Positions 6,028 to 21,000 of a stretch of DNA of 64,000 bases are shown here, one piece after another. The notes under the pieces were generated by a model, which saw nothing but the letters and a program-made list of their open reading frames with translations, made no database searches and was not told where the DNA came from. The translations under genes were made by a program, and so were the position numbers. The DNA is from Candidatus Ancaeobacter aquaticus (GTDB lineage: Bacteria; Auribacterota; Ancaeobacteria; Ancaeobacterales; Ancaeobacteraceae): the NCBI GenBank assembly GCA_030765405.1, contig JAVCCP010000067.1, positions 24,001 to 88,000 on the forward strand. The letters are read 5' to 3'. Numbering within the stretch: the stretch's first letter is position 1; each line of letters opens with the position of its first letter.

Positions 6028-9000
6028 ATGGTTACATATTCACACAAGTATAAGTTATGGTTGAAGATTATTGCCTCTGTAGTTATCTTTACTTTCACCT
6101 CTGAAAGTATCCTTTGGAGTGCTCAGGGGCCTACGTATCAATATGCATCAAAGAAAGCTGCCAGTGAAACAGCGGCGCTTCTACCTCAGATGGTGCAGGC
6201 ACCCGTTTTTACCAACGTTAATGACGTACTCTCGATTAGTCTTCCTGAAACATATGGCTCGGTGAAGAAAACGTTCAAGGGAACAAAGAACAAGCTTGTT
6301 ATACACATCCAGGATTCTCACGCTAATTATGAAGCGCAGTCAAATTACGTTAAAATCTTAAAAGCGCTTAAGAAAAGCAAGTTTAAGGGGAATATTAACC
6401 TGATTCTCGTTGAAGGTGCTGCCGGAACAGTCGATACCTCGATCCTGAGTTCATATCCTGATAAAGAGGTCAGAAACGTTGTTGCAGAAGATCTCCTAAA
6501 AAGAGGCAATATCACCGGTTCTGAATATTTTTCATCAACTGCGGACGAAGCAATTATGGTTCAGGGCATTGAAGACCCTACCACATATTTGAAGAACCTT
6601 GATGTATACCGAAAATCTCAGGAAGCACGCAAAAATATTGAAGCATATATTTCAGTGGTTAAAGGGCTTCTTGCCACATTACGTAGAAATGTCTTTTCAC
6701 CTGAGCTTAATACTCTTATTTCAAAAATGGATGATTATCGGGCAGATAAGCTTTCATTTGCCGATATTTGCCTGGACATGAGGGTTTATGCTGACAAGTA
6801 TGACGTTAATTGGAGACGGTACAGGAATTTTGCTCAATTAATGGACGCCCTTGAAATTGAAAAGACAACCGATTTCAAAGTTATTGATACTGAACGTGAA
6901 GCATTACTTAAGGAACTACCTAATAAGCTTGTAAAAGAAGATGTGCAGGATTTGGTTCAAAAGAGCTTGTTTTTTAGATTGGGAAGAATTTCAAGTGAAG
7001 ATTTTTATCAGTATTTAAAGGGTTTGTGTGAAAAAGCGGGTATAGATCTCAAAAAGTATCCGAACATGGAAAAATATATGGATATTGTCGGTATATATTC
7101 AAAGATCGACACTGATAGGCTCTTTATTGAAGTAGACCAGCTTGAAACAGATGTAAAAAAGAAACTGTACCGCAATGATGATGAAGCCCAGCTCGACCGA
7201 ACACTTAAAAACTTCATGATTCTTGAAAGGCTTGTTGATCTCAAATTATCCCGTGATGATCTTAAGTATTATGACGAGCACAAACATGAAATTTCCATGA
7301 AGAAGTTCTTCGGTTTTATCAAGCAGCAGTTTGAGAAACGTGGTCTTGTGTATAACTTTAACCCTGATATTCTCGCTGTTGATAAACAGGTTGAAAATAT
7401 GGATGTTTTCTATCAAGTCGCTCTCAAACGCGATGAGATCATTGTCGATAACACCATTAAAGAGATGGGTGATAAAAAGACCAATGTTGCTATCCTTGTT
7501 ACTGGTGGATTTCACTCAAAAGGCATTGCAGAGAAATTGAAGGCACTAAATGTATCATACATGATTATTACGCCGCGTTTGACAAAGTCATTTGAAGATA
7601 AGAGATACAAACAAATAATGCTTAAAGAGATGACACCTTTTGAAAAGTTTATTGCTATCTCAGGAACACGTCTTGCACCACCTTTAGTATTTGATGATAC
7701 CGAGCTTGATCCTGAGCGTAAAGACATGGTTTTGAAAGAGCTTGTGTTTGACGCGAAAGTGGTAGAAGTTATTAAAAATAAGGACCTTACACCGGAGAAT
7801 ATTATCACCTTGCTCGGAGAGAGAAAATCTCAATGGCTTAAAAACTACAGAAAAGATCTTGTTGTTCGAGGTGAAGAAAATATAGATGAGAGGGTAGAGA
7901 AACTCACGAAATTGATTGACGCAATTTCCATTGAAACCGCATATTTTGATACAGATGGGCATCTGTATATTCCACTTTCTATTGATGGGAAAGAACTTAT
8001 AGTTGATGCATACAAAGGTGATCCGACAACATTGATAGAAGATCTCAAGAATATTATTAAGCAGGATATAGTAGACGTTGCGGGAACCAAGACGACTATT
8101 GATACGTATCCTGAGCAGGGATTCTCCGTTGTGAAAAAAGATATTTATAAAAAGATCAAAGATGCCGGTGGGGTTGCAAGTGCAAAAGCTGCTGGTTCGC
8201 TATTAAAACTGGCATTTGGTAGGTTGGCTAAAAATGAGAACGGAGACTGGATATATACATTAAATACTCCCGAAGAGATTAAAAGAGCGGGGTATGATTA
8301 TGTTGAGTTCTTAAAAAGAATTGGAGGAGAAGAACAGCTTGTAAGCCTAATTTCACGTATAAACAATATGTTTAGAAAAAAGGGGAAGTATCGCGCGCGA
8401 TATCCAAAAATAGTGATGGTACCGTTTTTTAATATTGTTGAAGAGGGCAGACTTGCCAAAACAAAGAATATGAATATTGTCCATCCTGACACGTCAAGCA
8501 CTGCCCGTATCGACATTGATATTGATTTGCTGTTGGACGAAGGGTTGGAAGATCTGTTTGTGTATGTATATTCGCATGAGGCAATAGGTCATCCTGAAGT
8601 GAATAAAGTGATGAAAGATGTTGCTAACAGGATTACCTATGAAGGTGTAATAGATAGAGATAGTGTGAATTTCCCTTCTGTTATAGAGGAAGTGGTGGTT
8701 AATTTACGTGATATACAGGATTTTATTACTAAGACAGAGGCCGAGCAGACTAATATTATTAGCGGCTTGAAGAAAATTTCCGGTGAGGCAAATCCATTTG
8801 TAAAAATTCTTGAGGATGTACAGACAAAGCGGTATCTCGAAAGCAACAAAGTGATTGGTGGGATACTTGATATTATTTGCGATAGAAATGTGTATCCTGA
8901 ATATAGCAGACTGGTAAATAGGTATCGTGATCTTATATTAAGAAACAGTGAGCTTGTATGGTTGGAATACAAGAGCCGACAGGCAAAGGAATTTATTGCA

Positions 9001-12000
9001 AAAAGAGATCGTATGAAGGAGTCTCTTCAGAAGATCGTTGCGCTTGAAGATAAAAGCAAAGCTGGGCCTTATCTTAAAATAATAGCTCAGGAATTAGGTC
9101 TGAAGCCAACTGAGCTTAATACTCTTGACGAGGGGGCATATGCGATAATTAGAGACGGCATTGAAGGGGTAAAAGATACCTATTTTAATAAAGGAGTAAT
9201 TATTCAGGAGGAGGTTGCAGATTATGAGAAGGTCTTGAATCCGCTTGTTGCAAATATCGAGTTGGTTTTAAACAGAGAAAAATATTATGAAGAGATAGAT
9301 AAGTTGGTTTCCGAGCAGTATGTGCTGAATGATAGTGAATTTTACAATATATTTAATGTAGTAAAAAATGATGTAAGCATAAGCAGTATATCTGAGGCGG
9401 CTAAAGAAAAAGAACTCAAAATCAATCAATTACTTGATCAGTTTGAAAAAGAGAAATGTTTTTCTTTAGACGAAGAATATAAAAAAGCTGTTATAGAAAA
9501 TTTTTCAGAACAATTTAAGCGCTTATACGCTGAACTTTTTAATAACTTATTGTATAAAAATATCAGATTGAGTTCTGATAACGAGGTTGTTTCACGATAC
9601 ACTGATAACAAAGACTATTATAATAATATTCTGAGTAACGATGTTTTAGCACGCATTGATCTTGACGAGAGCATGCGTAATCAGCTTGATCTTTATCTAA
9701 AAGATAAATTAGTTGAAAAGGACAAGTGTAACAGCATTCTTGCGTACATTCATAATAAAGCGCTGGTAAAAATTAAGCAAAAAGAATTTATTAGCATTAA
9801 TGATGATCTTTCCATTTCTCAGGAAATATTTGTAAAGGAAAAAACTGCACTGATAAATCAAATGAAAAAAGCTCTTAGTGGTGTGCCATCTAATCCAGCA
9901 CTTACCTCATTGGTTGATCTGCAGATTGAAATTTTTGAGGATATTGATGAAAATATCCTCAAATGGAATGAATGGATAAAAAAGATTAATGTTGTCAATA
10001 AGGATCTGAGGTCGCCACTTATTGCTGAGGCGGCGCAAATAATTGATTCAAAACTTGCAGGATATAAGTATAGGATGAACACCAACCTTGGCATACTTAA
10101 GATATATCTTAATCCTGAAGAAATCAAACTGTTGGGAGAGAAACTCGATACACGTATTTCGCGTATAGAAAAAACTGCTCAAGCGATTTCGCAAGGGACT
10201 ATAGTTCTTTTTGAAATGCCGAAAGACCGTGTGGAATATATAGATTTAATGAAAACAGTCAATGCATTATTGGTTGGTATTCTCGATAAGCAACAGCCAC
10301 CAAGTAAAGCTTTATATGATAAAGTGGTCAAACTTAATGATCAGGCGCAAAGACTTATGGATCACGCGAAAACAGAATTAAAAATGAAAGAAGTAGAGAT
10401 CGAGCCGAATGAAAGAGATATAAAAAAACTCGTTGCTGATATTTATGATGAATTTGATCTTGTAAAATATGACGGACAAGCACAGCGCGATGCGGTAGTG
10501 AAAGAGCTTGTTGAGCAAGTGCCCTCAGGCGAAGCTATTACGCAAGGTTTTATTGATGCGGAAAATAAGCCTTTGTATGTTGAAACCATGAAGACAGCTG
10601 TCGAAAATGTGCTTGCTAAAGAAACACAGGTGACAAATCTGGAATTAAAGGAACAAGTTGAATCTATTAAAGCACTTACTCCATTAGTGAATGTGTTATC
10701 TGAGTATGGCGCATTTATTTCTGCGACTTCAGGCATGTCTGCACGAGGCAAACTGGATGAGCTTAAAGCGGTGCAGGGCAAAATAGACGAGAATTTGAGT
10801 GCTGTTTCATCCGAAGATGTACTGAAACAGGTTGGGGAATATATCATAGCTCAAAGAGACAAGCTTATTGCTACGGTAAGGGAAGAAGAAAACAGAGAGC
10901 TTATTGCAAAAAATGCAGGATTGGTACTAAAGATTGAGGATCAGGACAGTAAGATAATCTTGCTCTGTGGTGAAGTGCTTAACGGCGCACGCAAGCTCGA
11001 AAGCAAGATGAAGGAAGTAAGTGATCTACAGGCCGGTTTGGGAACGTTGATTAGTGGTGAAATAGCCGGTTATAAGGATATTGGAACACTATTGGGTGAA
11101 GTCGCTCAGGCTGAAAGGGATGCGCTTGAGATCGGTGATCTCAAAGATGAGCAAGTTGCACAGAGAAACATTGTAAAGGTTAAATGGGAAGGGATGAAGA
11201 TCACCCTTGAAGCGCTTAAATCAAAGATCGTTACCGCTATACAGAATATAAACGAAACAGATGCCACACTCATAGAAAAAATTACCGTACTGAAAAATCA
11301 GGTAAAAACAGCTAAAGCAGAGCTTGAAGGGCTGGAGAATATGAAGGGTGTTCTTGAAGAAGAAAAAACGAGTTTAGATAAAAATATCGCCTATTTTAAC
11401 GATCAAATAAATAAGATGCCAAAAAACAGAGACGGTTTAGCTGTGGCACTTGTCGAATTAAAGAATAGCAAACAAAAATTAGAGAAAGAATTGAAGGCTA
11501 AGCAAGAATCTTTAAAAACAGTAGAGACTGATATTACTGTTAGTAAAAAAGACAATAAAGATTTAGATAAAGATCTATCCGAGTTAAAAAAACAAGAAAC
11601 AAACCTGGAAACGTCTCTTTCCGACGTAAAAGAGAATCTCAGGGCGCTCAATACCCAAAAAAATAATCTTCTTGAAGAAAGACAAAAGATACAAGCGGAA
11701 AGCAAGGATACAGAGAGTGAGATCAAAGATCTTCAAGAAGTGAAGATTCCTGAGGCGAAGAAAGAACAGCTTGTAACGAGGCAAGAGTTGTCCGAGGAAA
11801 AAGAAAAGTTACAAGTAGTTCGGAAGAAGACTGAAGATCTTCAGAATCAAAAACAAGAGCTAATTGATAAGGTTTTCGACGAAACCGAAAAGCTTGCCCG
11901 TTTGGCTAAGGATATTCAGACGTTAATCGATGAATCTGACGGTCTTCTTAAGCGAATTAAAGACAAAACACAAGCAAAGGAAAATTTGCAGGCTGAAGTG

Positions 12001-15000
12001 GAGAGAAATAATATTAAACTCAAGTCGATTGAGGACGATATAACCGCTGATATTAAAGAGAAACGAGAGAAACAAGAAGATGCTGTTGCTAAACTGGGTG
12101 ATAAGATAGTGGGTTTAAATAGAGACCTCATGCTTTTGGACGTCCAGAAAAAGGAATTAGAAGAGAAAGTGACGCAGATCCAGGGTGAGATATCCGCTTA
12201 CAAGAAAACTGTTATACCCGAATTGGGGAGGGAAGTCGAGCATCTGGGGCGCGCGAATGCTCTTCAGCAACGGCAGAAAAAGTCGCTTTTAAGCAGTATT
12301 GATACTCTTAAAGAAAATGAAGAAACTGTGTCTGAAAGTCTTAAGCAGTTAACCGTTTTGCAAAAGGAGCTTGAAAAAGAAAAATTAGGGTTAAATGAAA
12401 AACTTCAAACAGCTCAGGAGAACAATGAAAAGCTTGTCCGGGATGTAGAAGGTGTAAATGCTAGTCTTGAGGATATGTTTAAGAAGAATGAAGAGCTTAC
12501 AGCTAATATCGGCTCATTGGAAAAAGATATAGCTTTACAGGAAAAAACTTTTAAAGAGAAAACTAATCAGCATAATGCGTTATCTGAGTCTGCAGCCAGC
12601 TATCAGGAAGAGTTGGAAGGGATTGATAAAGATATACGCGAAAAAGAAGAAGAGCTTGCGGGTGTAAAAGACAAAATAAAACAAACAGTAAAAGATCGTG
12701 AGGCATTGATCGCTGAAAAAATGACTATTGAAAAGCAGTTAACAGTAGTTGTAGATAAAAAAGATGATGCTGAGAAACAAAAAGAGCTCCTTCTGGCAAA
12801 GATCAGTCCTTTTAAGAGGATAAGAAGTCTTTTTAGAGAATTTATTGAAGCTGATATCAAAGAGGGTGTTGATATTGGTATAACTGCACAACGCGCAATA
12901 ACTGAGAAGGATATTACGGAGGCGATCGGTGCGCTTAATGCGGTATTTACTGATCTCTCCGAAAAAACGCTTGTTACCAATTATCTGATGCTTGCATTCT
13001 TAGATTTGAAGAAAGAGATCAAAGATGTTGGTGATAAAGTGATGGAAGGACAGAAGGAATTGCTTGGGTCAAAATCGGCACTGCAAATTGGTGCTATCGA
13101 AGAATATCTGTCGGTGGAATTAAAATATCTCAGCGGACAAGAGTTTACAACGAAAGAACAAGCTGAGGAGAGGAAAAGACAATTGCAAAAAAATATCGAA
13201 TCATTTGGTCCGACATATGCTGTATTGTTTGAAATGGAAGTGCCGTCTGATAAAGCTGATATTGCTAATGAATTAAAGCAGTTACAAACTGTGCTAGATC
13301 TGTCAGAAACCGGAATACAAGCCGCCGCACAGAAGATTTCCGATGGTGAAACTGGTGTTATAACAGCTAATATAGATGTTTTGGTTGAAGAAGAAGTGGC
13401 GTTGGCTAAAGAGCTTAAACGTTTGCTAAAGGATCGTAACAATAAACATTCAGAAATGCGAGGCCTGCTTGGCAAAGGAAAGGAAATAACCTCTTCAATA
13501 ACAACTCTTTCTGAAAGCATCACGGGCCTTCAGAAAGAGATTAAACAATCTTCTTCTAAACTCGACGTGCTCAGGAAAGAACGAGAAAAGATTGCATTGG
13601 ATCTATCAGCATTTGAAGCTGCTGATAAACGTAAAAAGGTTGAAGAACCTAAAAAAGAACTTGCTCCTCCACCGACAGATGGTCAGAAGAAAAGCGCGGA
13701 AACGGTAGAGTCTGAATTTGAAAAATATAAAATAAGCGTAAAAGAATTTAAAGGAGAATCCTCTAGGTCGTATGCGTCAGACGATAAGTTGGTTAATGCT
13801 GCAAGGTCCAATCTTAGGCTGATTAGAACAATAGAGTGGAGTGCACACGAAGTTGGTCCAGAGTTTGACAATAAGTTCGAAATATGTAAGAAATTACTTA
13901 TATTGGAAAATGACATTATTGCCGCTGAAAAGTTGCATGAAAGATATACACAGTTAGACCTCGAAAAACTTGATTCTACGCAAACAAAAAAACTGCTTAA
14001 CCGATTATCAAAACGTGGCATATGGATTATTAGTGGGCGAAAGTTTGGTTCAGGAGCTTCAAATGGCGGGCTCAATCAGTTTTATGCTTTTTTAGGCCAT
14101 ATAGGGAAAACTGATTTAATTCAGGATAAAGACATTGTTTCTTTAAGGGAGAGAGCCCTAAAAATCAGTAAACTTATTCAGGGAGTTACGGGAGAATCAG
14201 CGGTCAAACTCATAGAATTTGAAACACAGCTCGAGCAAAAAGAAGCGTCTTTAGAGATTATTACCGATAGTCTCCAGACATTGAATACCTCTATTGAAAG
14301 AGATCCTCTTTCCATGGAACCACTTGTTGATCTTATCCGTTTGTCAGTTGTTATTGCAACAGATAAGCTTAATGTGAACAAGATATCCACTGAAGCCGCG
14401 CTTGCAGAACTTACTGATGAACAAAACAAAATCATAGATAAAAAAGTTGCGGCCCTTATAAAAAACATCAACAGTCTTAATGCAGCTATTACGGTAAGAA
14501 AAGAATTGAATGGCCTGGTGCTTGACGCAATAAACATAACAGCTGATACTGTTGAGTCGGTAGGTACAAAGATTGATCTTGTAGAGGGGAAATTGCAAAA
14601 GGTTGAAGGGTATAAGGGGTTTTCTGAAGATACTGTGTTAGCTCTGCAAGTGGCGAGCATCAGGAACTTGATCGCGGAAATAAAACTTCAAAATGCGCTT
14701 GCATTGACACAGGGGCAAATAAAAGAGCTTACTGATAAAATTGAAAAAAATCCGGATATGATAACACAGGTTTCCGGAAAGATTGTTGATATAGAAAAAG
14801 CTTTGTCTGCACTGGAACAGGACGCTGCGAAAATCGGATGGCAGATACAGAAAAACACGGTCTATGCTGAGAACATTAAATCAGTTAAATTTTTTAATGC
14901 ACTCGGTGAGGACACAGCGAAACTTAATGAAATAAGAGATGAAATAGCCGCGTTTAACAAGAAGGGGTACAAAAATATCTTTTCTGAGGAAATAGAATCA

Positions 15001-18000
15001 CTTCAAGAAAAAATGGACAAAACACTGACAGAAATCTATGCAGTGCCGGTAAAAATGATGGATGATGTCAAAGCGGAGTTTAAATCCTTAAAGGAAGGAT
15101 ATCAATCTTACATATTAAACGAAGCAGTGCCTATGCTGACAGAGGAGTTTAATAAAAGTGCTGATATCATTATTTCCAGCATTACTGAAGAATCAACCAA
15201 AGAAGATTTGGTTAATGCGCGTACCGTGCTTCAAAACAACGCAGACCTCAATATCCTTGAGGGTCTACCTAAAGCTGTTGCTAACGAAAGATTAGGGGAA
15301 CTCGAGAAAAAGGTAGATGCGATGATCGCTGTTCGTGATAAAAAAGAAGAAGCTGAAGCGATTGAAAAAGAAAAAAGAGAATTAGAGACAAAAGAGAGAG
15401 AAGCGCTCGCGACTATAGCTGATTTTAAAGTGAATGCACTTGGGCTTATTGATTCAATGACTGAAAGTTCTTCGGAAGAAGATTTTATTGAAGTACAAAA
15501 TAAGCTTAGTGAACTCATTGATGAAACGCCGGATCTTTCTGATGAGGCTAATCTGGAAGTAATGAAAAAATACGCTAAAAAAGTTGCTTCTATAAGAGAA
15601 GATCAAAGACTTATGGTTGAAGAAGCGGAAATGAAAGCTTTTCGGAAGTTAACTCAAGAAATCACCGAAAGTATTACCGTTATATCAACAGAAGATGAAA
15701 TTAAAGCACAACGTATAAAAATAATAGATGCAATGGCAGACATGCACATTGAAGAGGATGCAGCTGATATTGAGGAGTTACAAGAATATGATAATAAGGT
15801 TACGAGTATTCGAGATGAGAACAAGCGTCTAGAGGAAGAACAGCGTGTAAAAGATGTAACTCAAATCGTAACAGATGTTGAGAATATTGAGAAAGTGATA
15901 GGTGAAATAGATCTGTTGCAAAATGATAAGGTTGAACTTCGTAAAAAGAAACTTTCTGAGGCCATGGTCGCGTTAAAGAAAGCCCAGACCAATATTACCG
16001 ATGAACTCATCACGAAACAGTCACTAGCCGTGCAAAAAAGTATTAAGGATAAGATAGACACACTTGAAAAAGGCCTTGTCCGAAGAATAGAGCTTAACAC
16101 GCTTTTTGAATCTTTACATGTAATTAGAAATCGCGGTTTTTTTCCTGATCACTGGGAACAAAATCAGGCAGCGTTAGATGTTTTGAACGAACAAATAGAT
16201 TTATTGAGCAAATCGTTATCTAGGGTAGAGTGGGTTAAGAGCTTTTTCAAGACCGACCTGTTACGCACCCTTACGGATGCACAGCTCGTGGTTTTAAAGG
16301 TAGAGGCAAAGCGATTACAATCTCTTCTTGTTGATCTTAAAAAAATACACGGAAAAATCACGCTGATAGACAAGAACCTGGTTGAAAAATTAGCTAAAAA
16401 CAGTGAGGAAGTTGTCCAGTCAGTAGCATCGCTGAAGAAACAGTTCAAATCGCTATTAGAAACTAAAGAACAATCGGGTTTGCAGGACGTTGATATAGAG
16501 TTCTTGGATAGCATGTTCAAGAAGATTGATATGCTCATCGAAATCACGCTGATAGATAAGAACCTGGTTGAAAAATTAGCTGAAAACAGTGAGGAAGTTG
16601 TCCAGTCAGTAGCATCGCTGAAGAAACAGTTCGAATCGCTATTAGAAACTAAAGAACAATCGGGTTTGCAGGACGCTGATATAGAGTTCTTGAATAGCAT
16701 GTTCCCGAAGATTGAGATGCTCATTATATATTGGGGTCAGCTGGGCGCTATTGATAAACAGCTCGATGCTGAGGTTATTACGTTAGCCGATATGGACAAT
16801 CTTGAAGAGAATATTCAGACGTTTATTAATTCGGGAGCCACGTTCGATGTGGATGTCAGATATAGCCGGAAGATTGCCGGGCTACGAAAGAAAATAAGTG
16901 AGTTAAGCAAGAAGTTTAAAGATATTCCCATTACAAGCAAAGTGGTCGAAGTGGTCGAGGATGATGATGTGGTGCCTCCAGAACTATGGACAGTAAATCA
17001 GCTCAATAATGCAGAGATTGAGGCAGGGCTCGAGTTGATTAATGCAAAGAATATTTTACTTCCAGAGAAGGAATTACAGCGCGCTTTTGATGAAGCTTCA
17101 CCTACCGATAAGCCTACTGTTGTGTCTGATAATACGCTCGATGTTAAAGAAGCCGAGAAGATGAAGGAAGCCGTAAAACGCTTACCCATATATGATTATG
17201 ATTCTGAACTTGAAAAAGCATTTAAGAAAGATGAGAATGCTAAGGAATTACTAGAAACCCTCAGGAAGGCGAAGAAGAATCTTTCACGTCGTATGGTCGG
17301 TACCGATAAAGCAATTAAGCAGATGAATGAAAAGCTTGAAGAACTTAAGGCGGATCTTTCAAAACTTGCCGGCGGGGAAGATAAAGAAAAGAAAATTGAG
17401 GCTCTGACGAATAAATTTCAACTATATACGGATCGGTATAATACGCTTAAAAGTTTCCTTGAAGTGTTAAGTCTATCCATCCAGCAGGAAGAAAAAGTAA
17501 TCACAGAGTTTGACGCTAAAGAGAGAAAAACATCTGAAGAGATAGAAGCTTTTAGCAAAGATATGGGAATACGCATTAAGAAGTTTAAGTCCGAACTCGA
17601 AGATACATTTGAAGAAGCTTTTGCAAAAGAATTTATGGAAAAGGCGCCTTCTGGTGAGATATCTTCTGAAGTTCAACCGATGCAAGAAGATGTATCAAAT
17701 AAAAAAGATGATATTGTTTTACGTATGGATGAATTGAATAAGAGATTACTTGCGAGGGTAGACGACGAGTTGGCTGAAATCGAGCTTGATGTCGAAAACA
17801 TTAAACCTGAAGACTTTGGTAATCTCGGCACAATTTGGGGAAATGTAAAAGGCAATATGGAATCCGGTAAAAAATTTCCAGATAAAGGCGATATTGAAAA
17901 ATTCGTTCCGAATATTTATATTGCACTTATGGATAAACTCAGGGAATTAATAAAGGCTAATCCGGAGATGAAGTCGCAGATGGAAGAAAGTATCAACAGA

Positions 18001-21000
18001 ATCATAAAGCGTCAGGCAAAGATCATCCTAACATTAGAGCAGTTTGTTGATCTTATGAAAAGCGTTGATAAATTGCCTGATGGGCAAGTAATGCTTAAAG
18101 CAGCAAAGCGTAAGGAATTAGATAAAGTGCTTGAATCATTACAAATACAGTTAGAGGAAATACCGCTTGAATATGCAGCGATTGTAAAAGGATATGATGC
18201 GAGCGAATATGAGCTGTTGACCAGTGATTTGGAGGAAAAATTGTCTGACAGTATTAATCTAATGTTTACCCCGCTCTATAATAAAATATTGAATAATAAG
18301 TCAATGGATGTTGCTCCGGAGATTATAAGCAAACTGGTAGAGATTCTTAATCAGGTTGAAAAGGTTTCTAAGAAGGAACTAGGCCTCGATGTTGTTAATG
18401 CAGATGGATGGAGTAAGGAGTACTCTGAGCTGGCTTTGTTACTAGGGGATTATCGACTGAACGAATCTAATATTCCTGTTGTAGCTGCGTTTAACACGCT
18501 CTACGACGAAGCATTGGAGCTCAAGGAAGAGTTAGCGGCTAATAAAAAAGTATATACCGAAGAAGATCTTGTAAAACTCGACGATTTCTTTGAGTTGATA
18601 CGTAAAATGAATAAAAATCTAAAAGACTTGCCGGTGTATGAGGTTGGGTGTCAAAAAGATAATGTTGACGATCTGTTATCTGTTTTTAGGGATAAACCTC
18701 AGAGCGGTGTTGAGGGGATGGGGATACTGTCACGTATCAGAGTATCACTTGATAAATCGTTTAGTGATGCAAAAGACAATTCTCTAGGGAAGCTTGAAAA
18801 GGATAAAGATTTTATTAATAACTCATATATCTCTGAGCAGAATGGCGCTGTATTTAAAATGTATTCTAAATATATAAATATTTTAGAAGCGCTTGGCGAT
18901 GTCCCAGTTGATAACAACCTACAGCCGGAAAAGTTCATAGATAAGGTTAAAACAGGATTCACACAACAATGGGATAGTCTTTTGAAGACAGATTTACGTG
19001 CATCGTTTATGAATCTCCTGGTGACTATTGTTAGTGAAGAAAAAGGGAAATATGATAACATCGTAACTAGTGAAGATATCAAAGATATCCAAAATAGGTC
19101 ATCAGATATCTCTGGATTAAAGTGGTTACAGAACCCCAACCTTTTTGAGTTTGTAGCACTGCCAAAAACAAAGCCGTTTTTCGGCGGGTTGATGCCTCTT
19201 CCTAAGATAACGGCATTCTCGTCTATGCCGATTTATGCTCCGAAAGATGACATCACAGTTAATGCTGAAGGTACGTTCAACTTTAAAGAGAATTGGTCTT
19301 ATCAGCCAGAGGAAAGACAGGAAAAGATAGAGGATGCACTCAATATAGCTTTGGCTAAGTTGAAAGCTGCGTATCCGGATGTTGCCCTAACTAAACTGAA
19401 AGTACGTTTCACGTCCGCAAAAGATAAAAAGGGACGCGGATCAATAGGCTTGTTTCATGATTATGGTAAAGATTTAGTTGCAGAATTTCCGTGGGAGATC
19501 GTAGCAGCTATTGATACACAACCATGGCTCCCTGATTATCTTGTCTATATCATGGAACACGAAATGGTTCTGCATCCAGCTATTACCCATAGCGTTCCAT
19601 TGCAGGCAGAATTGAATGTTTCTGTATGGGGAATGCAGGATTATGTGTACCGGAAAACACAGAAAGAACAGCTTAATATATTAAAGGCAATGTATGTTCT
19701 TGAAGAAAGAATGCCGGAAGCCGCTAATGAAATTTTTGGTATCAATGAAGATATGGGAAATGTTCCTGCGGCACTCCTCGTCCATTATAATGCGCTTGGT
19801 TTGACTGAAACAGGCAAGAAAGTTAAAATAGAGTTTGATAAATTTCTTGAATTAGAAGTTGAAAAACTTAAATTAGATACGACAGCTATCGCGCGTGAGG
19901 ACCTCAGTGATACCAAGACACTTAAAAAGGCAATAGCCACAATAAGGAACACAAAAGATAAATCCGTTCTGCCGGAAGATTTTGCCGGGTATGTTGATTG
20001 GATGAGAAAGCTGCTTTTTTCCAATAAAGATCTTTATGAAGAGGGAGGAGCTTACGCGCAAGTAATAAAAGAGATCCAACTTATGGGTCCTGAAGAACAA
20101 GCGGCCGAATGTTCGAAAATGACAGAGATAGCCGACTATACAAAGATAACCCTTGATAAAGATGGTGTAATTTCTAAGATAGCCGACTATACAAAGATAA
20201 CCTTTGATAAAGATGGTGTAATTTCTAAGATTATTAAAAAATTGAACGAAATTGCCAGTCAGTTTGCTGCGGCTGATACTATTGATTCACTTATGAAAGT
20301 GATTAGCAAATATGACTTTAATAACGAAGAGTTTAAAAAAGATTTCTTGAACCCTGTTACTAAAGGTAAGTATGAACGCGTCCGATCTGTTGCACGTTTA
20401 AGTGTCTCTCGGATGTTTAAAGACGCCCTCTCTCAGGTTTCTCAAATGGACGAGTCAGAAGCAAAGGGCGTTCTCGAAGCATTGAGTAAATTGGAAATTC
20501 TCGCCGTCGAGTGTATCGGCCTTTCAGATCAGGCAAAGATAGAATATAAATCAATGCTCTTAGACTCTAATGAAAAACTTGATGCGAAAGCAAAAAAACG
20601 GGCACGTGATAAAATTAAAGAATATATTGCTGGTGATGAAATTAAAAAACATATTGCTGGTGTGAAGATTCCTCCGTTTTCTGAACCCGGTGTTTCTGGT
20701 TCCCGTGTCTCTTTTCTGCTTCAGCTTAATAAAAATTATATAGATGTTGAGATGAAGAATCTGAACAACTTAATGGCTGTATTGTCTGATAACGAAGTTG
20801 AAAAATTTAAGGGGAAAATCAAGGAAAAGATAACTGCGGTGATAATGGATCTTATAAAGGCGTGTATCGCGGATGGAACTCAAGAAAAGTTACTAACGGA
20901 AGAGAAAACGGAAGAGAAAACAGAAAAAGATATACGAATCAGAGATAAGTGGGAACCTTCCTTAATCGAATCGGTAGATTATAGAGAGGAACTTGAAACC

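Noticed and set aside
11292-12810. SMC or Rad50-type ATPase in the giant protein
   Set aside because: Only the coiled coil looks like SMC. No Walker A, signature or Walker B motif flanks it, and the protein is exported.
13683-14075. Long minus-strand frames opposite the giant gene (here and at 12981, 14178, 16164, 37416 and elsewhere)
   Set aside because: They are Ser/Leu/Phe-rich reverse shadows of Lys/Glu-rich helical coding sequence, without ribosome sites or recognisable motifs.
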